A stretch of DNA of 64,000 nucleotides, from assembly GCA_963932465.1 (NCBI GenBank), contig OZ010786.1, positions 534,629,073 to 534,693,072 on the forward strand, written 5' to 3'. The stretch comes from Maratus speciosus. Its lineage: Eukaryota; Arthropoda; Arachnida; Araneae; Salticidae. Below the pieces are notes generated by a model. The model ran no database searches. It saw nothing but the letters and a program-made list of their open reading frames with translations, and had not been told where the DNA came from. Numbering within the stretch: the first letter of the stretch is position 1; each line of letters begins with the position of its first letter. A program made the translations under genes and the position numbers. Of the stretch, positions 46,320-56,957 are shown in pieces.

Positions 46320-47100
46320 CTAATCCATCTCTTCTTTGTATCCACAGACGTTGGGTGCTGCTGTGACACTTCTTCACGTATATTTCTACTGCTTGTGTAT
46401 GATAAGGCAAGCAGAGTAATGCAATGGAATTAATGGAATCTATTCAGCTCTGTAGTATTTTCACCAAAATTTCATCCAGTTACTGCATAGTGATTGGGAG
46501 TTCCGTTCCTACAACATTTTACAACATATAGGTATTTCATCTTTGAGTATGCCATCATTTACTCTACCTCTTGAATTTTTTATATGGTGATAAGCTTGTT
46601 GTTTAATGTGATGGCGATCATCATCAAAATTGCAATAAGAATTTGCTCTCGATGTGAAAAGCTACCATTATCCTAAATAAATTTTTTTAGTATTTGTTTT
46701 TTGCCGATTTCTGTGATGTTTTGTAGCCGAGTAATTTCCCATAAGTTTTTAGATCAATTTTTTAGATGTGAATTTTATTTGGTGTAAGCCATCACGTGGC
46801 ATAAACTTGGATTACATACTTTGTGAGTGAACCAGAGTCTGATGGTCAATCAGTTCAGTGCTTATATAAAGGCGAATAATTTTATGCGCCGTTGTGGGCC
46901 ATCTTGCTTAGGACAAGTTTCTTGGGTTCCTATTCGCTAGTTCTGAGCAATATCTTGATGAAATAACTTTGCAGATATCTATCAGGTATTTCTGGTATGT
47001 GCTGAGTACCCTTTTCTTGATTTCAGGAAATAATGTTTAAAAAATACTCTCCATGGCTTCGAAAATTGAAATAAGAAGGGAATAAGCACTTGGACAAAGA
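46320..47100 (-). pseudogene. Transposase relic in the left arm
   Basis: On the minus strand LPYHTQAVEIYVK (about 46415-46377) corresponds to FPCPTQSLEKCLKL of the transposase relic at 3050-4320 and to LTQTVEKYVNE of the right arm. Other parts are too diverged to read by eye. Dead. Confidence 0.6.
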
Positions 47101-47139
47101 TTTTCCTATTGGTCCGGCGCATCCCTGTGGGTTAGAATC

Positions 47140-47910
47140 TAATTTTTGCCAACGATTTTATCTAATAAATGATGCAGAGGAAATTAACTGGACTTGGAGG
47201 AGACATATGATCAATTGTAATGGTTCATTCTAAACATGCCCCTCGCAGAATGGATGACAACGACTAACAGAATTATCCGCCTTCAAATGAGCACTCACTG
47301 CCCATCAGAGTCTCTACGTTCACTCAAAAAGTACTATGTTATCCAAGTTTGGCTCCAGAATAGTTTACAATCAAATGTAATTCACAGCTAAAGAAGGAAT
47401 CTAAAAACTCATGGGGAATTGGCTACACAAAAACAACTTGGATACTAAACAACACACAAAACGGAATTAAAAAATACTGAAAAAAGGTTATTTAGGACAA
47501 TGGTTGCTTCGCATACACAGAGGAAATTCTTATTTCAATGCTCTCTGACGATTGCCATCACATTAAACAGCTAGCTGCTCAGCACATAATAGTCGAAAGA
47601 TGAGAGTAAATGATGGCATACGCAAATCGGAAATATCTACAATCAACTTTGAAGCGGATAATTATATAAATCTAACTCATTGGAAAAGTGTTGTGGTAAC
47701 AGAACCTTTAATCAATATGCATTTATCGTGTGCAATCTTGGTGAAGATAATAGAAGGCTGAATAAATTACATTAATACCATCCGCACTGCATTACACTGT
47801 TTGTCTTCTCTTACACAAACAGTAGAAAAATACGTAAATGAGATCACAGCAGCAGCATCCAAAGTCTGTGGATTCAAAGAAGATGTACCAGGTTGATACA
47901 TAGAAAACTT
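47140..47910 (+). pseudogene. Transposase relic in the right arm
   Basis: Plus-strand fragments in order: FAYTEEILISMLSDDCHHIK (about 47503-47562), STINFEADNYINLTHWKSVV (about 47637-47697) leading into VTEPL, and TQTVEKYVNEITAAASKVCG (about 47816-47876). These match, in the same order, the relic at 3050-4320. Stops and frameshifts intervene, so it is dead. The mirror-image relic is in the left arm. Confidence 0.65.
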
Positions 47911-49699
47911 ATGCCAGTCTTTGAGAAAAAAAAATCACAATTCAATGTATAAATAAAAAATTGAGTTCAGATGGTAGGGTGGTCGAGCTATGCACTGTTG
48001 TGACATGAAAGGCAGCCACCTCCACGTGGTACCTCCTGGGTAGTTTTGAAAGCAGCTAGGTAAGAGCTGTATTCCAAACAACAATTAGTTGTATGACACA
48101 ACAGAGTGGAAATGCTTTTTTTTCACCAAAAGTTGTCAGTTTTGTTCCAGTTATACAGAACAAAGATATAGTTTTTTCGTTTAAATATGTTAAGTCATTA
48201 ATAATAAAGGTTTAAATAACACTTTTAAATAATAACCAGCTCTATAGAATTTTTTTTTAATTTTTGAAAAAATGTCAAATTTTACCCAAAATTTCGACTT
48301 TTGGACCAAAAGCGCAGACTCAAGCCATTTTTTTTCAGCGGTAATATTGCACACAGATGATGTACTAGTATAAAGGCAACTTTTAGCACCTACCCGTTTT
48401 TGATTTAAAAAAATTAATTTTTTTCGCTCCACTCTAATGAACAGTTGTAGATCATCAATGTTAAGTTTTGTCCACGGTTCTTGCAATTTTTATGAAAATG
48501 CAGCTAAATTGGAATATTTATAATTCCACACACGTTTTCAAGTTAGTTTCAAAGATTTTCTATTATATTAAGATCGGAAGATTGGGCTGTACATTTCAAA
48601 AGCGAAGTTTTTTTGTGCGAAAGCCACTGCTTGACGAGCTTGGATGTATGCTTTTGGTCGTTATCATGATGAAATAAATAGTTGCGACCACAATTTTTCC
48701 TCCAATAAGGCAGCAAATGATCTTGCAAGATATCCTCATGCATTGCACTATTCATCTTGCCGCGGATTTCAAATAACGGACAGGCGCATTTTCCAGAAAA
48801 TGCTCCCCACAGCATAACGTGTCCTCCGGCGTGCTTCATTGTAGGAATAATATAATTCGCACCATATCTTTTGTTTTTAGGTAGTCGGTTGTAATGGTTT
48901 TTATCACTCACAAAAAGATTGAACGTCGATTCATCAGAAAATAGTACTTTTTTCCAGTTTTCACTTGTCCAGTCTTTGTATTCCTTGGCAAACACCAGTC
49001 GGGCCCTCTGAATTTTTTTACTTATGAAAGGTTTTTAACACCGACTGTTCCATAAAGTTCTACGTCACATAAGCGTCTTGACACTGTAGATAGACTTGTT
49101 TCAGCAATAACCATAACACCATAAATCGCTTTTAACACCATAAATGACGTGGAATTGCAGCGGCATTTTTACGCGGGTCATCAACTACTTTTCTTCTGAT
49201 AATTCTGTCCACAAGAATAGTCGTTTTCCGGGGTCCTCCGGACCGTGGCAAGTTCTGAAGGCAATGACCATCTTTATATATTTTTTAAAATGTTGTTTAC
49301 AGCAACGTTTCCGATCGACAACTTTGCCGCAATCTCACGAGAGGATTGTCCCTTTAGCGACAAACAAATCCCTCATTTAGGAACAATAAATTGTTAAACT
49401 TTTCATTTTTGAATTTCAAATACATTATTCACCTTGATTAATTAACAAACATCGCCAAAAACACTTTAGCTATAGCAAAAACTAATGAATGACGAATGGC
49501 CGGAAACTTTTGCACGCGCGAATTTTGAATTCCTCCCCTTTGCATCAAGTATCTTAAGTAACCAATCAAAATGACCACGTGGTCAGAGGTAATTTGCTTA
49601 TTCCTAACTTTTGGAGCAATTGAACTTCTTCTTCGCTAAAACGTTCTGTCAAAAAAATCAATAAAACTAACTGGCCGGAAACTTTTGACCGCCACTGTA

Positions 49700-50986
49700 A
49701 AATATATTTTTCCTCTTTTTTAAATATATAACTAAATATTTGAGTGAAAAAATATTTACGTTTATAAAATATTGCGGGAACGATGAAATATATTAAAATT
49801 TTATTTTTTTCCCATTTTTAATTTTTCAATTGCAAATCTTAAATATTTTTTAATATTTTGCTTTTCATAGTCACACTATTAACAGAAAAAAAATCTTTAA
49901 AATCACATCCTATTCTAAAGCTGTTAAAATATCGTATTGTATAGCTCTTCATTTATCGCATGGTGTACCTGTTTAGAAGATTCTAAATTTAAAAAGTTTA
50001 TGTTAAGCAATTATAATAACATGAGAGAATACCTTAAGTCCCTGTTTTTGTTTCATGGAATCGCTCGTCGTGCTTCACAGGGACAAGACATTTTTCCTTC
50101 ACGAAATAAACAGAAAAATGTGCATTTTCTTCAAAATATTATTTCTAGAAGCGCTGAATTTAATCTTCGTACCTTTGCATACAATTATATTATAAAGATG
50201 ATTATATTATATGATAAGATGTTTAAGATAAATAAAATAACAGTTTTCACAAAGGATTCGACTATCTAATATTTCTCTTTTTTTAAAGAAATATTGCTTA
50301 CCGAATACAAATATTTTCGCATTTATTATAATTTCTCCTTTCTTCGTTTAATTTGAAGATAATTAATGTGTTAGTTTTATGTGTTATTATGTTGCGACTG
50401 AAACTTCAAGAGTGGATAATTGAAAATATTACATTCAAGATACAAATGTTTTTTTCAATTATATACTTAACGAAGTTAAGTGAAAATCTATATAAAATTT
50501 TGTTTGTGCATTGGAACATACTGAAGTATATATGTATTAATTTTTTTGTCATTTTAAAACATCATTATTGTTTAAAATTTTGCCTTTCACACTATAAAAG
50601 AAATCTTGAAAATTAAAATGTATGGTATAGTTGTTAAAATATATTATGATATGATGTGACTCTTTCTATTGTAAGGAGGTTCCCATCGAGTCTTTCAGGG
50701 ACCAGACATATTTTCTTCATGAAATATACAGGTATAGTGCTTTTTATTCCAAATATTATATTTGGAAGTTAACACTACGTCCTTTTCACTCCATTTAATA
50801 ATTCTACCATCTTTAACAATAAAAAAATTCAGACAACTCCGAATCTTCATTTGCACCTAATTATCTTTCAGAATTCTTTATGATCTTTACAAGATCTTAT
50901 TTATTAAGTTATTAATCTGTTATCATTATCCCACACTTAAACTGAAATCCCCTTCTATCACAATATACGATCAATAAAATTCAATT
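49700..50986. other. A+T-rich sequence with a diverged repeat, no gene accepted
   Basis: A segment around GCTTCACAGGGACAAGACAT (50070-50130) recurs as TCTTTCAGGGACCAGACATA (50689-50745), so the plus-strand open frames at 49937-50269 and 50353-50616 probably lie in a degenerate repeat rather than in genes. Confidence 0.4.
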
Positions 50987-51453
50987 AACACATATATAAT
51001 TTTAATTAAATTTTCAATAAATTTTCAGCTGTGAAATTACGCTTGAAAGTATTGACAATTTATTACGTGATTTGTGATATTGCGAACTAAGCATAGAACC
51101 AACAGAGTGAAAAAAGTCCAATCTAGAAATCAAACCCTGAACCATTTGAATAGCGCTCCAAGTGCTATAACATTCAAAATACGAAGGCGATGCCCAGTTT
51201 AGAATCTCTCATTTGCACATATGTTGGTAAGGCTGCAACTGCAGCACAAGATGGAATAGTCATCATGAGCACACAATCCTGAGGCGAAACATGAGACAAA
51301 AATAAACCAACATTGGTTAACACATATAATTTCATTTAATTTTTCAATTAATTTTCAGCACTGAAATTATGCTCCAAATTATTGACTATTTAATACGTGA
51401 TTTATCACATTGTTGAAAATTAATTAAAAATTTATTAAAATTATATATGTGTT
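50987..51453. repeat. Small element with direct and inverted copies of its end
   Basis: AACACATATATAATTTTAAT at 50987 is repeated directly at 51319 (with about 100 bp of following sequence) and inverted at 51437-51453. The interior (51090-51300) is less A+T-rich and non-coding. Class unknown. Confidence 0.5.
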
Positions 51454-51555
51454 CACCGATGCTATGTTTATCGAGGTTGAAAAACCAAAAAGTAAAGAGA
51501 CTTTAATTTGTAAGAAACATTTCATAGAGAGAAAAAAAGTAAATAATTTGCTAAA

Positions 51556-52052
51556 ATGCCATTAAAAGAGGATCCGACTACTTTCGGAAATTCTAAAGAA
51601 ATCGCAAAGAAAAAAATAAATTCTTTAAGGAATCTTGTAGCTAAAGCTCTTGAGTACTTAAGATTATAATCAGATTTCTTAAAAGAATTTCAACATTTGA
51701 AGACATGGTTAAAGAACGAAAGCAAGAAGAAAATGGATCCCATTACATCCCCTATCTTGGAGTGTATAGAGGAATATAAAAAAGCATATCAACGCCTTTG
51801 AGAGTTGCAGTTAGCACGTCTTCTTTAACAACTAAGGGAAACAAGCTTAATTCTATTCAATATTTCGAGTGTCTAATACAAGATGATTTATTCTCAATTA
51901 TGGCGAGATTTAGAAAATATATCATCGTTTTCATTGCAGACATTCAAAAAATAAGTAATCAAATCTCTATTCATCCAGATCAGAGGAAGCTGCAAAACGT
52001 TTTATGGAAGGGGGGTCTTAACAAACTAATTCAAAACTTTCGACGGACCTAA
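51556..52052 (+). pseudogene. BEL/Pao retrotransposon pol fragment
   Basis: Two adjacent plus-strand frames follow BEL/Pao polyproteins. First, MPLKEDPTTFGNSKEIAKKK to FLKEFQHLKTW (51556-51720, one stop) corresponds to the region just before reverse transcriptase. Then 51798-52052 carries TTKGNKLNSIQYF, LIQDDLFSIMARFRKYIIVF and ADIQKISNQISIHPDQRKLQ, the start of the reverse transcriptase domain with the ADIxK motif A region. A frameshift separates them and everything after is missing. No LTRs of this element are seen. It ends about 330 bp before the gypsy element. Confidence 0.8.
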
Positions 52053-52547
52053 ATTGTGATATATATTTTTTGTCTATATTTAAAATTGCAAAGTAATTAA
52101 AAAAAGTATTTTTTATTTAATTTTATAATCGCAATTTAAAACTTTCATGCCCATATTTTTTAAATACTTTATTGTCAGTGGTTAGACATACTCATGGAGA
52201 TTTCAATAGAAGTATGTATTTTTTTATCATCCCTCGTTAAAAAAATAATGAACGATTATATGTTTGTAAGTTTCTTTTATATTTTGGAATAAAACAAAAT
52301 ATATACATATTCATTAAGTGTATGTGGCATTTAGTTAGAAAAATAATTGTTTTTATGTATTACCTAAATATATATATATATATATATTACAAAATTTAAA
52401 TTTTTGCGCCAAATTTAAAGTATTTTATGTAAATTTTCCTTTTTCAGTAATATTCCGTATATTATACCGGCTTATTAAATTAAAACCCTAGTCTATTAAT
52501 CTCTGAGATCTTAATTCATATTTATTCCAAATTGCGTAAATCTAAAA

Positions 52548-54520
52548 GTCCTTCCGGCAAGTGCCGTGAGGAAGAGGTAGCTTCATATTCCTTATTTTAA
52601 AACAGCCAACTTATATTATTCAAACACACGAAGCTCAATTAAGTGGAAACCGAATGTAGGAGATTCAATACTAATTTTTATATCAATACTAAATCATTAT
52701 GAATGAGAATTTCGCGAAATTAGTCGGCTTTATCCAAGCTGCTTTTAATTAAAGTAACTTATATTTGGCTGCCAAATTCGGCGATTTCTTAAAATACCTG
52801 CCATTTTAAGACAACATAGTGGATGAGGCAAACCAGTGACCTTGGTCGAGACCTTAGTAATTGCTGTGCACATGCTCACTCACATCGGAATCGGTTGATA
52901 TATACGAGTGCTGTCGCAGGCAAAAAATCAGATTTTTCAAAATGTCACCCACGTTAGGAATTGAAACTACTATATCTGAGCCTTTTTTTAAGATAAAGGC
53001 AAACAAAAAATGCTCCTGAATCCTTATATCAAGGTCAAATACTTAAGAAAGAAACCTTTTTCAATTTCTAATTTTTTTGCACCTCACTTTAAATATAATT
53101 TTTTTAATTTAATGGCCGCCATTTTGAAACAAGATGGCTGATGAAGCTGGCCAGCGAACTTCGTCGAGATATTGATGTGTACTATCCACATGCCTTCTTC
53201 CATCGAAATAGGCGAATACGTGTGGTATCGCGTGACAAATACAAGATCGTTTCGAAGTGTTAGCCATGATAGAAATTCAAAGTGCTATAATTCAACCACT
53301 TTTTAAGATATAAACAAAAGAACAAATTTTCAGAAACAAAAACTGCTCCGAATCTTTGTATCAAGGCCAAACACATAAAAAAAATCTTTTTCATTTTCCA
53401 ATTTTTTAATACCTCATTTTAAATGTTAAAATACATTTTTTTTTTTTTTAAATCGCAACCCTTTTGAAACAAGATGGCGAATGAAGCTGGCCAGCGAACT
53501 CGGTCGAGACATTGGTATGCACTATGTACAGATAAAATTCAGGTCGTTTTAAAATGTCAGCCACAATAGAAATTCAAAATGTTATAACTCTGCCATTTTT
53601 TTAGATATAGACGAAATAAAACCTGTTCCGGAATCTTTGTATTAAGGTCAAACGCATACGAAAAAACCTTTTTCATTTTCCAATTTTTTGGTATCTCATT
53701 TTAAATTTAAATTTTTTTTAATTTTTTTAAATGGCCACCATTTTGAAACAAGATGGCGGATGAAGCTGGCCAATGAACTCGGTTGAGTTATTTGTATGTA
53801 CTATGTACACACCAAGGTACATCCAAATCGGTTCATAAATACGTCTGTTATCACGTGGCAAAAATCAGGGCGTTTCAAAATGTCAGCCACGCTAGAAATT
53901 CAAAATGCTATAACTCAGCCATTTCTTAAGATATAGACGAAACAAAAACTGCTCCCGAATCTTTTTATCAAGGCGAAACATATAAGAAAAAAATATTTTT
54001 TCAATTTTCAATTTTTTGGTACCACATTTCAAATTTAAATTTTACTTAAAATTTTAAATGGCCGCCATTTTTAAACAAAATGGCGGATGAAGCTGGCAAA
54101 CGAACTCGGTCGAGACATTGGTCTGTACTATGTATAAACGAAGTTACATCCAAATCGGTTCATAAATACGCCTTTTATCGCGTGAAAAATTTCAGGACGT
54201 TTCAAAATGTCAGCTTCGCTAGAAATTCAAAATGCTATAACTCAGCCATTTTTTAAGATATAGACAAAACAAAAACTGCTACGGAGTCTTTGTATAAAGG
54301 TCAAATATATAAGAAAAAAATATTTTTCCATTTTCAATTTTTTGGTACCACATTTCAAATTTTAAATTTTTTAAAAAAAATTAAATGGCCGCCATTTTGA
54401 AACAAAATGGCGGATGAAGCTGGCCAACGAACTCGGTCGAGACAATGGTATGTACTATGTACACACCGAATTACATCCAAATCGGTTCATAAATACGAGA
54501 GTACCAGTATGACATAGGTC

Positions 54521-54558
<38 letters not shown>

Positions 54559-54680
54559 ATTTTGAACGGAGGGTGGTTTCGGGGTCTGGGGGTCATGATC
54601 GATGAAAATATACCAAAGTTTTTTGAAATCGCTTTCCTCCGAACGGCTGCAATAGGTAGCTTTTTGTAAAGAAAGCTACC
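52548..54680. mobile_element. 2.1-kb insert of about 0.3-kb tandem units, unknown class
   Basis: Flanked by TAAAA (52543-52547 and 54681-54685), present once in the 3' LTR. Six diverged units begin near 52800, 53113, 53456, 53733, 54060 and 54387, each with GCCGCCATTTTGAAAC-AAGATGGCGG followed by ATGAAGCTGGCCA and, further on, TCCAAATCGGTTCATAAATA and CTATAACTCAGCCATTTT. Then come a (TA)n run (54522-54556), a unique tail with TTTCGGGGTCTGGGGGTCAT and a terminal hairpin GGTAGCTTT / AAAGCTACC (54655-54680). No TIRs and no coding. Confidence 0.7.
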
Positions 54681-55035
54681 TAAAAATGGCTCGATTATTT
54701 ATATTTCTTTAATAAAACTTTTATTATTTAAATTCCTATTAAATCCCAGTATATCATATTCCCCTTAAATCTTTATTTAACTGCTAAAATATTATTCTGT
54801 CTTAAAGAAAAACCCTACTTATTTCAATTTATTCTTTTATTTAAAATATCCAGGTGTAATTAAAATATTTCAAAGATTAAAACATCGCAGACATAAATTT
54901 ATTTCTTTTATCGTCTGAAGAGGGAAAAAAGGGTTATTTTTGCATAATCTCGACTACAGATTTTAACCTTTGTTTATGCTTTAGATAGCTGTTGCGAGGA
55001 TATAAGAATTTTCTAGAACAGTCTTTTCAGCAGAG

Positions 55036-55043
55036 TATAAATA
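55036..55043 (+). promoter_or_regulatory. TATA box of the gypsy 5' LTR
   Basis: TATAAATA after CAGCAGAG, about 390 bp before the AATAAA signal at 55425. The same box is in the 3' LTR at 62432-62439. This places the U3/R border near 55065. Confidence 0.6.
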
Positions 55044-55581
55044 CGGATGGCGGGAATCAGAGAGATGGCATATGGCATAAAGGATATAGCATATAGGAGT
55101 AGATGGGCTGTGAGATTAGAAGCTTTTTAGTTTTTAGCATGTAGAGGTGAACGTGGTGGATTACAGTCGTAGCAAACTGGATATTCAATGTGATTGCTCG
55201 ATGGAGGTAGTAAAACGTTGGATGAATACTGTTTATTATGTGAGTAGAATGAGGAAGCAACGGTATCGTAATGGGTGATAGATGTTAGATATTAACGGAT
55301 TAAAGACTAGACGGCTGTCAAGAGATGGTATGTTTTTAAACTAATTGTGACAAGAAGAATAGACTTTATTCTTTTTACCATGGAAGGAGAGAGCATGTTC
55401 CCTAGATTTAATCGAGAGTGTGGAAATAAAGTGAATAATGTTCCAAGCGACTGCCTTATGTTAATTCTTCATTTTTCTTTATTATTTTAAAACCATTCGG
55501 CTGCTACCTGTGTTGTTTAGGAAAGGAAACCCTCATTTTTTTCGACAATACCAACTATTTGCCGTCAGTCAAAATGTCACA

Positions 55582-56063
55582 GAGAAAAGAAAAGTCCGAC
55601 AGGATTTAGAAGTGACGGCAATAAAAACGAGTGTGTCTCCAAAATTACAAAAGGGTAGTGGTACTGGTACACGATAGCTTATGATAGTTACTAAAGATCA
55701 GTGCCGGAAAGTTAAAAATTTACATCGCTAATGAGAATAGCAATGTATAGTGCTGGTGATTGTGAGACAAGATGACTGGAGTGAGTTCTTTTCAAAATAT
55801 TTTTACACCTCTTATATTATTATTTTTGTTATTGTTTGTTATTTATTGAGATTTATTTATTATTAAGTATGAGAATTATTTATTTATGAGATTTATTTAT
55901 TATTCATTTATGAGGTTTATTTATTATTTCGTGAAGAGTATTTATTTATTTATTTATTTATTGTGAAGTTTATTATGAAGTCATGAGAATTATTTATTTA
56001 TTTATTATTAAAGTCTGAAAGAGTACTTAATCTATTGTGAAAAATAGAACCTTACTAATTTAA
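55582..56063 (+). other. Gypsy 5' leader
   Basis: Sequence between the 5' LTR and gag. Directly after the LTR is GAGAAAAGAAAAGTCCGACA; I could not match it to a tRNA 3' end, so the primer site is unassigned. 55845-56010 repeats TTATTTATTTATGAG/GATTTATTTATTAT. Confidence 0.6.
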
Positions 56064-56951
56064 ATGTTGTTAAGGTCAGGATGTATTAAAGAGAATAGAA
56101 GTGCTTCTTTTATTTTAATGAATACTGATATAATGGCTGAACCAAAATTAGTCAATTTTGATCCTAGTACTGGAATGGAAATCCAGGCTTGGTTAAATTA
56201 TTATGATGATATGAGTACTAGGGAAAATAAAGATTTAGAGTGGAAATTTAAAACTATTCCACAGTATTTAAAGGGTGAAGCACTAAAAGTCTATATCAAT
56301 GATTGTGTTAATTGTACTCGTTATGAACAGATTTCAAAAATCTTGATAGAAAAATTCATTGAACTAAATGTTCCAAATTTGTCTGATTTCTCAACTCTAA
56401 AATTATATAAATTAGATAATTTAGAAAATTATTTTCACAAAAAAGTAGGAATTGGGAGGAAACTCCATCTTTGTGAGACTCTTCTAATACAAGGGTTGAC
56501 AGATGGATTAAAACCAGAGTATAGAAATAATATTAATGTAAACCCTCCAAATAGTACCACTGAATGGTACCGGCTTGTTAAGCAATTTGTTGAAGTTTTC
56601 ACTCCTCAAATTTCAAGCCAAACAGTAAATCAACAACCAGTTAGACAAAATTTTCAACAATTTCAACCACCTAGGCCTTGGACTCAACCAAGTAGACCTA
56701 ATTTTCAGCCAAATAGGCCCAATAATGCACCTAGGAATTGGATTCCACAAAGACAGTATCAAAATCAGGGGTCTAGAAATTTTCAAAATAATTACTTTCA
56801 GAAACCATATCCTTCTAGACCATGTAGAATATGTACAAATAAAGGTGTAAATAATGCATATCATTGGGAACAAGAGTGTTTATTTAGAAATGATGCAACA
56901 TGCTCTGATACTCTTCCTAGTAATTCACCACCTACTATTCCTAATATTTGA
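56064..56951 (+). CDS. gag: Gypsy gag polyprotein
   Basis: A 295-residue structural protein that would form the element's particle. Residues about 25-190 have the retrotransposon gag fold pattern (AWLNYYDD..., WKFKTIPQYLKGEA, LTDGLKPEYR). They are followed by a Gln/Pro/Asn/Arg-rich linker and a C-terminal C-R-I-C ... H-W-E-Q-E-C zinc-knuckle-like motif with spacing CX2CX9HX4C, five residues longer than the usual CX2CX4HX4C. The start is the first ATG; Met20 or Met25 (IMAEPK) are alternatives. The frame ends in TGA and pol continues in the same frame behind it. Confidence 0.9.
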   Translation: MLLRSGCIKENRSASFILMNTDIMAEPKLVNFDPSTGMEIQAWLNYYDDMSTRENKDLEWKFKTIPQYLKGEALKVYINDCVNCTRYEQISKILIEKFIELNVPNLSDFSTLKLYKLDNLENYFHKKVGIGRKLHLCETLLIQGLTDGLKPEYRNNINVNPPNSTTEWYRLVKQFVEVFTPQISSQTVNQQPVRQNFQQFQPPRPWTQPSRPNFQPNRPNNAPRNWIPQRQYQNQGSRNFQNNYFQKPYPSRPCRICTNKGVNNAYHWEQECLFRNDATCSDTLPSNSPPTIPNI

Positions 56952-56957
56952 CAACTA
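56949..56957 (+). promoter_or_regulatory. Possible stop-codon readthrough site TGA-CAA-CTA
   Basis: A single TGA separates gag from pol, which are in one frame. The following six bases CAACTA fit the STOP-CAR-YYA consensus known to promote translational readthrough (first defined for tobamovirus UAG-CAA-UUA). Pol has no good ATG near its start. A point mutation of a sense codon is the alternative. Confidence 0.5.

Larger units (their letters stand above)
45777..48436. mobile_element. 2.66-kb palindromic transposon dimer, TSD ATGAACAG
   Basis: Starts TAGGGTGGAGCGAAAAAAAT and ends with the complement (CGCTCCACTCTA), flanked exactly by ATGAACAG (45769-45776, 48437-48444). The two halves are inverted copies over almost the full length (arms about 45777-47000 and 47200-48436), diverged by roughly 15-25 percent. 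Paired examples: the CTCTGTTGTGTCATACAACT segment at 46100 and its complement at 48105. The ends share TAGGGTGG, CGAAAAAA and GTTGCCTTT with the element at 2455-4961. The transposase relics point outwards in both arms, so each arm is a 3' half of the same transposon joined head to head. Confidence 0.85.
45708..49410 (-). pseudogene. Tc1-like DD34E transposase, decayed and split by insertion
   Basis: Read on the minus strand from about 49410. The N-terminal DNA-binding part is in fragments (about 49400-49000, several stops). The catalytic core is a 148-codon open frame at 48995-48549: Asp in LFSDES, Asp in HHDNDQ and Glu in NIIENL, with 34 residues between the last two. The Trp codon expected after ENL is TGA. 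A C-terminal stretch (EPWTKLNIDDLQLF) runs to 48445, where the palindromic element interrupts. It resumes at 45769 with IESMPRCCAARLIAKCMN and a TAG at 45710-45708. The frame joins cleanly across the insertion, so the transposase was already recognisable when hit. Non-functional. Confidence 0.85.
45430..49697 (-). mobile_element. Tc1-like transposon with IR/DR ends, split by a nested element
   Basis: CAGTGACGGTCAAAAGTTTC follows TA (45428-45429) and the complement ends at 49697 before TA. Each end carries a second inner copy of CAAAAGTTTCCGGCCA, at 45615-45640 on the left and 49495-49515 on the right, about 185 bp in. That is the IR/DR arrangement of two transposase sites per end known from Sleeping Beauty-type Tc1 elements. 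Removing the 2.66-kb insert at 45777-48436 leaves about 1.6 kb, a normal Tc1 size. Confidence 0.9.
52384..55581 (+). repeat. 5' LTR, interrupted
   Basis: ATATTACAAAATTTAAATTT (52384) to CAGTCAAAATGTCACA (55581). 52384-52547 matches the first part of the 3' LTR and 54681-55581 the rest; the 2133 bp between are a later insertion. Contains a TATAAATA box at 55036-55043 and AATAAA at 55425-55430. The small minus-strand frame at 55057-55260 exists in both LTRs and is not a gene. Confidence 0.9.

Noticed and set aside
49937..50616. Open frames of 110 and 87 codons
   Set aside because: A+T-rich, the first begins at TTG, and part of the first lies in a segment repeated near 50.69 kb; no domain recognised.
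55057..55260. Minus-strand frame MLPHSTHIINSIHP, also at 62453-62656
   Set aside because: It lies in the LTR and is duplicated only because the LTR is; it overlaps the TATA box region and has no recognisable product.
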